From: Monosporascus cannonballus
Taxonomy: Eukaryota; Ascomycota; Sordariomycetes; Xylariales
Direction: 5' to 3'
Length of the DNA stretch: 64,000 bases
Assembly (NCBI GenBank): GCA_004154925.1
Contig: QJNS01000111.1
Location: 142,693 to 206,692 of the forward strand
A program made the translations under genes and the position numbers. The notes beneath the pieces were generated by a model that had not been told where the DNA came from, did not search any database, and saw only the letters and a list, made by a program, of their open reading frames with translations. Positions 36,840-48,400 of this stretch are shown here, piece after piece (within the stretch, counting starts at the first letter, position 1; the number at the start of each line of letters is the position of its first letter).

Positions 36840-38752
36840 TTAAAAGTGGATGGCCTTGGAATAGGTGGCCATGGCCGCCTCCTTGAAAGCCTCGGCCAGC
36901 GTCGGGTGGGCGTGGCACGTCCGCGCGATATCCTCCGTCGACGCACCATATTCCAGGGCCAGCGAGGCCTCGGCAATCATCTCGCCGGCGTTGGGGCCGA
37001 TGATGTGGCAGCCCAGCAGCCTGTCCGTCTGGGGATCCGCCAGCATCTTGACCATACCGTCGGTGTCCAGGTTGGTCTTCGCCCGGGAGTTGGCGCTGAA
37101 GGGGAAGGTCCCGATCTTGTAGGGGATGTTGTCCTTCTTGAGGTCCTGCTCGTTCTGGCCGACCCAGGCGACTTCGGGGTGCGTGTACATGACGGAGGGG
37201 ATGACGCCGTAGTTGACGTGGCCATAACCCTTCTTGATGAACTCGACGGCGGCCACGGCCTCCTCCTCAGCCTTGTGGGCCAGCATGGGGCCGAAGGTGA
37301 CGTCGCCGATGCAGCGGATGTGCGAGGCCTTGGTGCGGTATTCCGAGTCGATGACGACACGGCCACGCTCGTCGACCTCGAGACCGATGTTCTCGAGACC
37401 GAGGCCGGCAGTGTATGGTCGGCGGCCAATGGCGACGAGGACGACGTCCGCTTCGAGCTATTGACGTACGGAGATTAGCCCGGAAGCCCAAGGAACACCC
37501 GTAGCGCGGGCTCATCCGACGTGAGCATGACCGTAATGACTTACCGTTTCGGCCTTGCCTCCCTTCGCGGCGTCCACGTCAAGCTTGACCTTCTCGCCCG
37601 ACGCGTCGCCACTGACGACCTTGGTGGCGAGCTTGAAATCGATGCCCTGCTTCTTCAGCAGCTTCTGGGCCTGCTTCGCGATCTCGGTATCCATACCCGG
37701 ACCGCCAATCTGGTTGAGGAACTCGACGACGGTGACCTGGGAGCCCAGTCGCGACCAGACGGAGCCCATCTCGAGGCCGATGATACCGCCGCCGATGACG
37801 ATCATCTTCTCGGGGACCTTGTCGAGGGAAAGGGCGCCGGTGCTCGTGATGACGCGCTTCTCGTCGATTTCGAGCCCGGGGAAAGGGGTGGCCTCGCTGC
37901 CGGTAGCAATGAGGATGTTCTTGCCGACGACGCTCGTCTCGCCACCGTCGATCAGCTTGACGCGGACCTCGTGTTCGCTGGCGAATGAGCCAGTACCCTT
38001 GATGTATTCGACGCCGTTTTTCTTGAAGAGGAACTCGATACCCTTTGTGAGACCAGTGACGGACGTATCCTTCGCCTTCATCATGCCCCGCAGGTTGAGC
38101 TTGACGTCGCCGACCTCGATGCCCCTGTTCTTGGAGTCGTGCATGATCTGGTGGTATAGGTGCGAGTTGTTGAGAAGCGACTTGGAAGGGATACAGCCGA
38201 CGTTGAGACAGGTGCCTCCGAGAGCGCCGCGCTTCTCGATACACGCAACCTGGCAATTTTAGTAGCCGCTGGTCAGCCATCATCCTTTTCTCGCGCGCGA
38301 TTCCCGATGCGTTCCCGTCCCATCGCATCCCATTGTGACGAACGGATGGGTTGATTGATTGTATGTACCTTTAAGCCTTCTTGGCCGGCCTTGATGGCTG
38401 CGACGTATCCGGCGACACCGCCTCCAATAATGACGAGATCCTTCTCCTCTGCGGCCAAGCTAGTCAGCGGCGTGGTCCACGGTGGTCAAATCCAAGATAG
38501 TGCTGACAGACCAGATTGCGTGGCATATCCTCTCCTCCATCGTGATACGGGAGAGACGACTGAGGGCAAACTAGCGTATGAGATTCCCAGGTCAGCAAAC
38601 GCATAACACACATATTGTACATGCGGGTGCGCATAGAGACGATGCGAGTTATTTACGGGAGTATTGGTATTGTGGATGGGTAAAACCTACGAGGATCGAG
38701 AGCGGAAGGCAGATCGGACAGTAGTCGTCGGTATTAATCGACTCGCCAACAT
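36840..38752 (-). CDS. LPD1: Dihydrolipoamide dehydrogenase (E3)
   Basis: Five exons: 38691-38752, 38508-38570, 38369-38459, 37545-38249 and 36840-37457, giving 512 residues. This FAD flavoenzyme reoxidises lipoamide for the pyruvate and 2-oxoglutarate dehydrogenases and the glycine cleavage system. Exons 1-2 encode a mitochondrial presequence ([20 protein letters not shown], then [11 protein letters not shown]). The FAD-binding [20 protein letters not shown] follows, then the redox disulfide [13 protein letters not shown] (Cys86, Cys91). The NAD-binding block is [17 protein letters not shown], and the C-terminal dimer interface carries the active-site [10 protein letters not shown]. The small 5' exons were rebuilt from splice signals. 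Intron 2 has a weak donor (GTCAGC), so exact presequence residues are less sure than the rest. KGD2, its E2 partner, is also in the window. Confidence 0.95.
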
Positions 38753-39489
38753 GATGCCGGCAATTTGGAAAATGAGGCGAAAGAGGGAAGTGAAGTGTTT
38801 CGAAGATTCCCACACAAAGGGCGAGGAAATGCTACCTTTCCTCTTTTTATTTATTTAATTTTTTTTGTTGAGGCTGTCGTCACAATCAAAAAAAGCGACA
38901 GGGCGACCCTCAGGAAAGTAAGTAATCAATTGGTTCAGCACCCCATGCAGGTTAGTCGGTTTCTGCCATCGATCGGGTATGTACTTTATGTATTTATTAT
39001 TTTATTTTTATTGGCCACTCTCCGCTGCTTGGAGGGGGGCGTTCCCGGAACCCCCCCTCAACCAGTGAGCCAGTGACTCCTTTGACCCAGTGCCGCTATG
39101 TCCAGTAATGTTCTACTGTACAGTAGTGTTCCGCTGTGCTCGTTCCGGCTTAGTCTCTCAATATTAGCTTCTGATTTGTTATCTCGTCGGGGAATACTTC
39201 AGAAGGCGATGCTCAGTTGATGTAATCAACGGCGGCTCATTTTCGCCCTTCACTCCCCGTTGTTCCGAGAATAACCGGGTCGTCTCCCAGTGACGATGTG
39301 AGGCGGAAACGCCGGCTGCGGGGATGGCGACAGGCCTCGGGGGGCACATGGGAAACACATGTAGCCATCTCGACCTTCTATCCCAGGTGCAGGTATATTC
39401 CCCAGAAGCTGTGTGTAGGTTAGGTGGTACCATGGCAATCTACTACTATTGTTATCATAACCGAGTTAGGTTGACCCAGAGCCGGACCA
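38753..39489. other. Intergenic region LPD1 / SGD1
   Basis: About 740 bp upstream of LPD1 and downstream of SGD1. A T-rich patch lies around 38840-38870. No gene seen. Confidence 0.45.
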
Positions 39490-42042
39490 TCACCTAACCG
39501 GGTCCTCGGCCAGCATACCGTCTAGGATGCCGTCCACCTCGTCGCAGCGCTTCTGGAGGAGTCTCCTCTCCTTCTTGTCTTTCAGCAGGTCCGTGTGGCG
39601 CATCCTCTTCCTCACGAAGTACTGGATGCCGCGGCCCAGATCCCGGTCCACGCCGGCCAGCACGTCCCTCAGCCCGTCCCGCCTGACCTCCTGGAGCACC
39701 GTGAGGAACATGACCTCGACGAACATGTGCGTCTTCTCCTGCAGCGCCATCAGGTTGCGGTGCTTTATGAGGTCCGCCAGCTTCAGCGACTGGCTGGCCG
39801 CCAGGGAGCCGTACATCCGCGCCGCGTTGTACAGCCACCGCATGTCGTAGTCCTCCGCCTCGTCCGCCTCGTATTCGATCTGATCTCCTGTCTCGATCTC
39901 CTCTCCCATCCGCGCAAACCGAACCGTCAGGCTCCTCCTGAACTGGAAGGAGAGCTCCTTGAGGCCGCAGAAGCGACTCGCTACCAACGTGTAGAAATGG
40001 TTGTATGCCTGCTGTCGCTCTGCGCTGCGGACGATGACTTCAGGGATCTCCTTTCTCTGGTGCTTATTCAACCTCAGATTGCGAATGAGCAGGTCGGCAT
40101 TCTCGTAATCCGTCGCAGCATGCAGCGCAACAAATATTCTCTGTCGCACCTCGGTGTTGAAACCCTGCTGCTTGGCCAGCTCCCACAGATCCGGAACGCC
40201 CAGGTCGTCGTCATCATCCAAGTCGTCCATAAGATCGTCCCGCATCGCATCTGGCTTCTGCTCCTTCGAACTACCCTTGCTATCATCCGCTGTGTCCGCC
40301 TGTTTGCCAGCCCAGCTGGCTCCCACAAGCCACCATTTGCCCTCTTTGTCGGCGCCCTGGATGTCTTTAAGGCCTATCCGGAGAGGCTGCGTCTCACGGG
40401 AACCTTCCAGGGTGCCGATTCTTTTCTTGATCTGCGTGCGCTGGTCGGCGAGGTCCTTGTTACGCGCGAACGCCTTGGTCTTGTTGCTTTGCAATTTCTT
40501 CATCTCGTCGATCATGAAGCTAGTCCTGACCGAGATGCCTTTCATGCTCGCCGGCTTGATGCGGCTGACGATATCTTGTAGTGCATGTGCATCTTCACGC
40601 CGTAGGGAAGGCCCGCAAAGCTGGATGATCTTTAGTAATAGCTCCGTGTCTAGTTCTGATAAGTGCTCGAGGAAGAGCCGGATGAAGTCGAATATCAGGT
40701 TGCAGCCGACCACCTGCATGTTGTAGAGCTCGGCTAGCAGGGTGATGAGGTGCTTCGACGCGGAATCTGACTGGTCGCCCGACGCAGCCTCGTAGTGCTT
40801 GTTAAAGGCCTCGACCATCTGCTGTATGAAATAGGCGCTAGATGCAGTGCCTGCCGATCGATGCATGGCCGCCACGAAACCAGCGATCATAGTGAAAAAA
40901 GAGTCCGGGCGCTTCTCAGGGGAGCAGACCAGCGCTAAGGCAGTTTCGACGAGCGTGGACGTGACAGTCTGTCTCGGGTTGTTGTCGTATAATGCTAAGA
41001 AGTCCTTGGTGATTCCGATCATGTTGTCGTTAGTTAGACGGTTGATCAGCCCCTGAATACGCCTTCGTAGCTGTGCCTCGACTTCGTTACTTGACTGTGA
41101 CTGCTTGCGGAGCGATGGTGGGACGTATTTCGCCACATTCGTTGTTGGCGCGATGTAAGGGTTCTCCCGCTGTGGCCGCACGGGCTCTGGCTCTTCGTTC
41201 TCGGAGAAGCCTTCAAAGCCGTCCTCATCCTCATCCCCGCGCCCGCTCCCATCATCGTCGCCATCATCCTCTTTCAGCTCATCCTTCCCCCCTTCGCCTA
41301 CTCCATCTTCTGCGCCGTCCCAGTCATCGAAGTCAGAACCCTCGTCACTTTCCTCCGCGTCCAGATCATTATCACTTGAACGTCGAGAAATGGCGGCGGC
41401 AGCCCGTGCCATTTGACGTTTTTGAGCTAACCACTCATCGACCTCAGCTTTCCTTTTCCGCTTCGGCAGAGACCCCTCTCCTTGATCGTCGCCATCCAGA
41501 CCCTCCAGCAGATCGTCGAGGCCATCTTCGGCGAAAGATTTCGGCAGAGATCTTTTTCCCTTTATGCCAAGTTTCCTTTCCAACTCGGCGATTTCGGCAT
41601 CGGCCTTGGTGAGTTTCTTGTTGGTAGACTTGGAGCTCTCTCTTGGGGGTTCGTCTTCAATGTCCGTTTCGTCCCCGGCCTCCGAGTCCATATCAAAATC
41701 GAACCCGTCATCTCCATCCTCGTCGTAGCCTTCTTCCTCTATAGGCTCGTCATCTGCCGTGTCCTGCCGAGAAGCGACACGTGATGTCTTGGACAAGGCC
41801 TGCTTAGGCTGCTGGGCCCTTGATCTGCCAACTCCTATTGAGCCGTCATGTGGATGCCTTGTATGAGGTTGCCGTTGCTTGGATTGTCTCTTCTGAACTC
41901 GCTGGGCTTTGCGCTGCTCCTTTCTGGAGGGTTGTCTAGATCTAGCACTTCCTCTAGCATTAACCGAAGATGGCTCCTGCACGCTGAGTTCATTTAGCAG
42001 GTTAGAAGGCAGAGCGAGCTTCCTCTTCTGCCCCGGTGCCAT
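39490..42042 (-). CDS. SGD1: Nucleolar MIF4G/MA3 protein Sgd1 (NOM1 family)
   Basis: Single exon, 850 residues. Sgd1/NOM1 is a nucleolar protein of small-subunit ribosome assembly. It starts MAPGQKRKLALPSNLLNELS. A basic N-terminus is followed by long acidic stretches (about 85-290). The MIF4G domain comes next (from about 310: LRRRIQGLINRLTNDNMIGI, DFLALYDNNPRQTVTSTLVE). A linker with KSKG-type and acidic segments leads to the MA3 domain (RQRIFVALHAATDYENADLL, GLKELSFQFRRS). The family length (about 850-900) fits. No intron is needed; the frame is open throughout, and the ATG sits just after a stop-containing leader. Confidence 0.94.
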   Translation of the reverse strand: MAPGQKRKLALPSNLLNELSVQEPSSVNARGSARSRQPSRKEQRKAQRVQKRQSKQRQPHTRHPHDGSIGVGRSRAQQPKQALSKTSRVASRQDTADDEPIEEEGYDEDGDDGFDFDMDSEAGDETDIEDEPPRESSKSTNKKLTKADAEIAELERKLGIKGKRSLPKSFAEDGLDDLLEGLDGDDQGEGSLPKRKRKAEVDEWLAQKRQMARAAAAISRRSSDNDLDAEESDEGSDFDDWDGAEDGVGEGGKDELKEDDGDDDGSGRGDEDEDGFEGFSENEEPEPVRPQRENPYIAPTTNVAKYVPPSLRKQSQSSNEVEAQLRRRIQGLINRLTNDNMIGITKDFLALYDNNPRQTVTSTLVETALALVCSPEKRPDSFFTMIAGFVAAMHRSAGTASSAYFIQQMVEAFNKHYEAASGDQSDSASKHLITLLAELYNMQVVGCNLIFDFIRLFLEHLSELDTELLLKIIQLCGPSLRREDAHALQDIVSRIKPASMKGISVRTSFMIDEMKKLQSNKTKAFARNKDLADQRTQIKKRIGTLEGSRETQPLRIGLKDIQGADKEGKWWLVGASWAGKQADTADDSKGSSKEQKPDAMRDDLMDDLDDDDDLGVPDLWELAKQQGFNTEVRQRIFVALHAATDYENADLLIRNLRLNKHQRKEIPEVIVRSAERQQAYNHFYTLVASRFCGLKELSFQFRRSLTVRFARMGEEIETGDQIEYEADEAEDYDMRWLYNAARMYGSLAASQSLKLADLIKHRNLMALQEKTHMFVEVMFLTVLQEVRRDGLRDVLAGVDRDLGRGIQYFVRKRMRHTDLLKDKKERRLLQKRCDEVDGILDGMLAEDPVR

Positions 42043-42571
42043 AGCTTCTCTTATTGCCCTATATTAGAGGGTGTTCCCACTAGTACCAGAGTCTCGGGGA
42101 ATGTGATGCAGGGTCGAGGTTTCAGTTCACGTTATCATCAGTCGCCAGCCATTCGGGGTATCGATGAAAATTCGTGAGCGCCGGGGACTCTGCTATAGTA
42201 TAAATTTAGCGCTAGAGCAGAAGTAGGGCCAACTCCACAGCGGGTCCCCCACTGGGTGGATCCATCAAGTGCTACTTACAAGTAACATCCCAAGGGCTGC
42301 TCGGCAAAATTTACAGTTGCTACGCTATCAGTAGGTACGGGGTACTTGGGAAAGATCGATATGCGTATATCCGGTGTCGCCAAGTACTTTGACGTCTTAG
42401 CGAGGCGCGCAGGGCTACCCACCCATACGGCTCTGTTTCTTTTATAACCAAACCACAATGGCCGGAATCGTCACTCCCAGGTCTACCGAGGTATCTATCT
42501 TACAACCTGAGGCTTGAGAGCGTTTTCCTACCAACCTGGTACCTTTGGCGAGCGTCCCTTCTTTCATCGCC
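42043..42571. other. Divergent promoter region SGD1 / SRP14
   Basis: About 530 bp between two divergent start codons. No coding exon or RNA gene seen. Confidence 0.5.
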
Positions 42572-43164
42572 ATGGATCGCTTGAGCAACGACGAGGTAGG
42601 CGACGAGGAGCCTCCCCAAGATCCCCAGGGGCTATCAGAAGCTCGACTGACCGTTTGATTCCGTCTTGCAGTTCTTCGCAAAGCTCGTCGAGCTCTTCGA
42701 CTATCGGAAAGTAAAAGACCACGGCTCCATCTCTCTGACACAGAAAAGATGTACGGCCCCGATCCGACGTGAATGATTCTCTCACCCGGCATCATATGTA
42801 TTGGTTGACAACAGCGCATCGCCTAAATCGGAGACGAACGAGTCTGGCTGACACGGGCAACCAAACAGTATCCTACGACCAGCCCCTCCCGGAGGCCACC
42901 AGCGACACCATATTCCCCGACCTGCACCCGCCAAGGCCCATGCCGGTCCTCATCAGGGCCACGAACAGCAAAGCGAAGGACCGGAGGAAGGAGAAGATCA
43001 AGGTGTCCACCGTCGTCGAGGCCGAGGCGCTGCCGGCCTTCTTCGAGAGGTACGCCGACGTGTGCAAGGCCGGCATGACCAAGCTCAAGCCCAGAGATCG
43101 AAGTAAGAGGAAAGGCAAGGCCAAGAAGAAGAAGACAGCGGGTGCTGCTGCGGGCGGCTTGTGA
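42572..43164 (+). CDS. SRP14: Signal recognition particle subunit SRP14
   Basis: Three exons: 42572-42595, 42672-42750 and 42869-43164, giving 132 residues. SRP14 is part of the Alu domain of the signal recognition particle, which slows translation until docking at the ER. The protein reads MDRLSNDEFFAKLVELFDYR, KVKDHGSISLTQKRLSYDQP, then LIRATNSKAKDRRKEKIKVS, the RNA-binding basic loop, then EAEALPAFFERYADVCKAGM and a Lys-rich tail (SKRKGKAKKKKTAG). Both introns are GT-AG (branch CTGAC) and join in frame; the second junction gives the conserved QKRL. The first 34 codons are absent from the long open frame. Confidence 0.95.
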
Positions 43165-43687
43165 AGCTGGAGGTTCTGTCCTTCGAACAACCAAGCTACG
43201 GATAGCCTTACATACCCGGCCGGGGCTCGTGCTGGCTTTCGCATGCGACGGCTTGGGAATGAGCTCCCTATAGCTAGTGCGCACCTGACAGAGAGGTACA
43301 ATCTCTGAGGAGACAGAAACGGCCCGGATCTAGGACAGACTGCACGTGGTCCGTATAGTCGTATAGTCAGTCACTCTTCCGCCTCCGTCCGCACTTATTA
43401 TGAAGTACTTTGATATAGACGTCAAAACTGGAGTGGGCAGACGGGGCGCCAACGACTACCACATGCCTGAACGGCCCACAAAGAAGACTGCGGTTGTGCT
43501 ATAATGAGTAATAAGTTACTATTACTTCAGGTCCGAACTAGACTCCCCTTCTTCATCCTTCAGCCGTATTGCACTATCCTGACCCCAGGGTGTTACGATC
43601 TATAACTGCCTCCCAACTCCCACCCACTGCCCGAAGGCAACCCCCCTCTCCTCCCCTCCCCTCTATCAAGGCTAGGTTGCTATAACA
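43165..43687. other. Convergent 3' region
   Basis: About 520 bp between the SRP14 stop and the stop of the small Cys-rich gene. A C-rich pyrimidine stretch occurs at 43640-43665. Nothing else is seen. Confidence 0.45.
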
Positions 43688-43900
43688 TCAGGACGAGTCG
43701 TCGAGGCTTTCGAGCCTCTCCCTGGCGTCCCTACAGCTGTCGCACTCGCTCTTGATCGGCTTGCGCGGGTTCCCAACGTACATGCAGAGGCTGTCCGGAC
43801 ACCGCGCCTCGGGGTCCTGACTCTCGCAGCTGGCCAGCTTCTTGTGCGCCGTCCAGACCGTCTTGCACGTCGTGCACTTCTGGACGCGGAGTTCGCACAT
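43688..43900 (-). CDS. Small eight-cysteine protein, function unknown
   Basis: A single open frame of 70 residues from the first ATG. The eight cysteines at 2, 9, 12, 25, 34, 39, 53 and 56 include two CxxC pairs (CTTC, CDSC) and a CPDSLC block. With His19 they could bind zinc. There is no signal peptide, so it is probably intracellular rather than a secreted effector. The open frame continues upstream from 43969 but without an ATG. Similar short CxxC proteins (opening MCE-, with TCKxVW and CPxxLCMY) are, to my recollection, common but uncharacterised in filamentous ascomycetes. Confidence 0.65.
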   Translation of the reverse strand: MCELRVQKCTTCKTVWTAHKKLASCESQDPEARCPDSLCMYVGNPRKPIKSECDSCRDARERLESLDDSS

Positions 43901-45408
43901 ACTGTATGATATGGTAGATAGAGAGAATACGACGCCGCCGTCGTCAGCGATTGTTAGACGCACTACCACTGTGTGTATATGCTTGCTCTCCCTTATTTAG
44001 GTAGTGTGGAACGAGGAGTCGGTTGTCCTGTCTCGGCCGCCTCGTTTTTGGTGTCGCGCGCTCTCCTTTTTCTAGAGCAGAATAAGTTGCGTTGTCGCAG
44101 GAAAACCTCGGTTATTTTAGTAGTTTTTAAATTGAAGCGGTTTAGTACTCGAAGCAGTAGCAGTGCAATGATCCCAGGGGTACGCCTACTGGATGTTGTT
44201 GTTTTGGCTTGCGGAGGTATTAACTAGATAACTTAAGGGGAAAGGACGAGTGGATAAGTTTCGGACCTTAGGGAGAGAGGATAATGTCATTCCGCAGGGA
44301 GGGATTCGCAGAGTTGCTCAGTTCGATCAGTCATCGCGATGTCGTGTTAAGGTGGACTCACATATCCCGAGGCTTTTTTTTTTTTTTTTTTTTTTTTTTT
44401 GAAACGGGACAGCAAACAAGCAAGCAGGCGTTTGATATGGTCGATATTCATATCGTTGTTACAAGAGGTCAATGGTAATTTTCTTAGCCTATAACAGTAC
44501 ACTATCTCCTGCTTGTACGAAGTCCGGTAGATTGTGTATAGTTGTGCAATGGTCATATATAGGACCGAGAGAACCATCACGATGGACCAAACCCTCCGAC
44601 ATTCGCTTAGCCATCCCTTCACAACACGAGTGACACACTGGCACTCCAGATAGAGGACACACCCAAACAGTCACTGGTCGTAACACTCTAGATGCCTGGA
44701 CCAACCCTCGTACGCTGTGTAGCAAACACCTATATGCATGAAAAGCATACCAAAGTCTTATGCTTCTCCGGCCACCATTTCTTTCGCCCGCCCAACTCCC
44801 GGCACACAACCGGGCATTGGATCAACACCGGAACCTGCAGAACTCTGAATGCTATTCGAGGCACAATCTAGATAGAGCATTCAAACGCCCCTTTCCCCTG
44901 AGCTGCGATCGTACGTCCACCCGGATCGTGGGAACTAACACATAAATAGAAAGAAACTCATTTCTTCATGGTACAACAAAGTCAAGTCCCCCCGAATAAC
45001 ATCCGTTGGTCGTCAATGCGTCACTTGTCTGCAGCTGCTTTCTTCTAAATGATCTTTATATATCGGGCTTCCGAATCAGTGATGCCGCCTTGTTCTGCAG
45101 AGGATCCTCAGAACTGATCGCTTGACAAGACGTTGGATTTCATCCGACGTATCAGACTGTCGGAAACATACGAGACTGGGGAGAAAATGGAGTTAGGCAA
45201 AAAGAAAATGTAATACACAGTATGCGATAAGAGAAGACCAAGCCCGTGAATTCCGTCCGCCAGTGACCTATACATGTTTCATTAAAGTCGAGGGGTCGTC
45301 GAGGAGGTCGTTTTTTTTTTTTGAGAGCCGAATGTCGCATGTGCTAGAGAAGACTAAGAGGGCCGCCGGCCGAAATATGATGAGAACCTCTGTTGTTGTC
45401 CTGGCATC
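43901..45408. other. Gene-poor stretch between Cys-rich gene and GBP2-like gene
   Basis: About 1.5 kb. It holds a run of 27 T (44374-44400) and a shorter T run (45311-45322). No coding exon could be recognised. The right end is the 3' untranslated region of the GBP2-like gene. Confidence 0.45.
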
Positions 45409-48400
45409 TCACATGATCTGATCTTGTGTCAAGCCACCGTGGGCGTCCGTCTCCATACTGTCGCCACCACCCGGTGTAAGGTACTTGGCGAAGCTGAGAC
45501 CAAGGGGCCGTCCTCCATACTGGTAGCCTTGAAACTTGGCAATAGCAGTCTCGGCTGTACTAGTAGTGTCGAAGCGCACAACTCCGGTCCCTCGGGATCG
45601 GCCGCTGTTCTCGTACTGAATCTCAGCCTGCTCGACCTTTCCGATCGTGGTGAACAACTCGACGAGATCTTCATTGCTCGTGGACCACGGCAGCTGCGGG
45701 GAAGCATCAGTAACCCATGATTTCTCGCCAGGGCGTAAGTAGCAAAATACTCACATTCCGGACATAGATAGTCTCAGACGGCTCTGTTCCGGCCGTAGCG
45801 TAATCAGTGAAGGGGTTCGGGGCGGTTGCGGCGGGGCCTGCGGCGGCGGCATCATAGCCGCCGGGGCCGCCTCCACCAAATCCCCCACGTCCCCCGAAGC
45901 CTCCTCCGAACCCACCACGACCACCAAATCCTCCACGACCAGCAAATCCCCCGCCGAAGCCGCCACCGCGGCCACCAAATCCGCCGCGGCCGCCGAAGCC
46001 ACCGCCACCGCCGCCACCCTGATAAGCAAATCGGTCTTCTCGGACCTCAAGGGGGCGGCCTTGCCATTCGAATCCATTGAACTGCTGGATGGCGTTGCGC
46101 GTGTCGTCTGGATGCTCGAACATGACGATTCCAGATCCCTTAGGTCTGCCATCGGGGCCCAGGTGCACATCGGCTCGAAGTACCGCCCCATTTCGGGCTA
46201 ACAGAACCCAAGGTTAGTCTTCTGCAAGTAAGGCGTTCCATGACGAAGTAGACGAGTCTCACCGGCTTGACGGAAGAGATCCTTGAGATCCTGCCAGCCT
46301 ACTGTGTAAGGAAGCTGCGGAGACAGTCAATACTAAACAAATCCTACCAAGTTAGCAGTGAGGGCAGGAGGGGACAAACGTTGGACACGTATATTTGGCG
46401 GTTACCACCACCTCCCATAGCGCCGGCGCCAGTATAGCCACCGCCGCCGAATGAGCCTGGGCCAGCGGCCCCGGCCCCGCCGTAGCCTCCACGGCCCCCA
46501 GTTGCGCCGATAAAACGAGGTTCCGCCTCACGGTCCTATGTGAAAGCGTCAGTCCAGGCCCCAATTTTGTCTGGCGGCAGAGACCTCACTTCACGAACGT
46601 AGACAAGTCGTCCCATCAAGTTCTGGTTGCTGAGCGTTGCGACGGCATTCTGTGCTTGCTCCCTCGTAGCATATTCCACAATTCTGTGACACGAATTAAC
46701 AGCTGCTCATCGTATTCGATCCACATGAGTCGACTTACCCGCATCCCTACAAAGACCCGCGAGCAAGGTCCCGACCCGTCAATCCATCAATTCCAACGAG
46801 TGCCAGAGTAGAAGAAACCAAAAGAAACCAGCCATAAACTACGTGTAGAAGCCCACCTTCGACATTCCATTGGGAAGCAGTAAAACATCGGCGAAGAGAA
46901 CTTCTCCGGCTGGGACGGGATACTGGTTAGCGATCTACACCCAACTAATGGCCAACTTTCTAGCCAGGGGAGAGACCCACCCTGTCGCATGAAATCCTTC
47001 AGGTGGTGCCATTTAACGTCGTATGATAGATTGCCGACGTAGACACGGCGGTCTTGCTGTGAAGTCTCGCGTATGGAGTTCATCATTTGCTCCCGTGCCT
47101 GGGCGCGTTCCTCGTAGGATCGCTGAGGCGGACCACCGTAACCCGAGCCTGATCCTCCCGCTGGTGCTCCAGCTCCGGTCATGGGCGAGCGCGACCGTCT
47201 GTCCGGCCTACGATAGTCGTCCCGGCTGCGCGACCGGCTCCGCGGCGAATACGATCGACGACGGCCTGAACGTCCCGGACTCCTTGATCGACCGCGTCGA
47301 GGAGAGCGGGATCTCTCACGCTGCAGTCTGTCAGTATCCGGATGCAACATCAACAGCACTAACTGCGCAAGCGTAACGACCTGGTGGCTAACTGGGGTGG
47401 GAAGAACGGGAATTACGGCGATAATAAGAGACAAGCCCTCAACCCTGGAGAATCCAAAGAACCATTGCTCAACAAGCCAGTGTCTTCAAAGCAGTGAGTT
47501 GCACGTCGTAAAAAACTTGACACCGTGGCCAGAGAACTTTTTGGAGGGCACCGTAACCCAGGCTCGGTGTAGAGTCAGACCGGCGCAGGCAACTCCAGTG
47601 TACATATATATGAGAGTACCTGGCCTAATATATCGCATATGAGATCTCGCCCAGGCCGCTTGGACAAGCCAAAGTCACGGACGACTCAAAGTCTGCGCGC
47701 GGCGGAATATAAACGACGTAACGGCCTTTTGCTGTCTTAACCAGAAATAGTGGTACTTACTGGACGGTATGTGTCGCCGGAATCAGCTGTTGAGTAGCAG
47801 CGAGTTAGAATCGGTATCCAAAACGAGCAGTCGAAGAGGGGTGTGAGCGCAGTCGTGAATGGATAGTGGATTGCGTTGACGCGGCGGGCCGCAGTTGCAT
47901 AAGAATAACTGAAATGGACAAGACCCAGGGCCGTTCGTAGGTTCGAAAGGGGAAAGGGTTGAGGACCGAGGTGGGGGGAATGGGTAGTATATTAAATGCC
48001 GTTAAGAAATTCGGAAGTATAGATGAGTAAGGTATGCGGTAGCTGTCCTTTAGGACAAGTGAGTGGATGGTAAGACAGCTAGTGGAGTGAGGTTGAGAGA
48101 AGGCGGAAGGAGGAAAGAGCGAGAGCTGATTCGACGAACGTGAGATGTGGGAGGAAGCGGGTAATGTCGTGGGCTGTTACAACTTACAAGCCCGATGTAG
48201 GCAATGGTAGGCAAAGGCGGCAACACGTCAGAGAACCATTCGGATTATGCCTCTCAACAGGTGGATAAGAAGACGAGATTGGTGGGTAGGAAGGTGTAGG
48301 GACTAGGTAAGGTACCTAGGTAGGGGAGGACCTGTCATGCGGCGGACGGGCGTGCCGGATGTAAGTGCGGAAGTCTCGCTGGTAATGTGTGTGTGGGATG

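Noticed and set aside
36846..37988. Long plus-strand open frames opposite LPD1
   Set aside because: Antisense shadows of a GC-rich, highly conserved coding exon, with no start context or domain.
45826..46080. Plus-strand His/Arg-rich open frame
   Set aside because: Antisense of the Gly/Phe-rich segment of the Gbp2-like protein.
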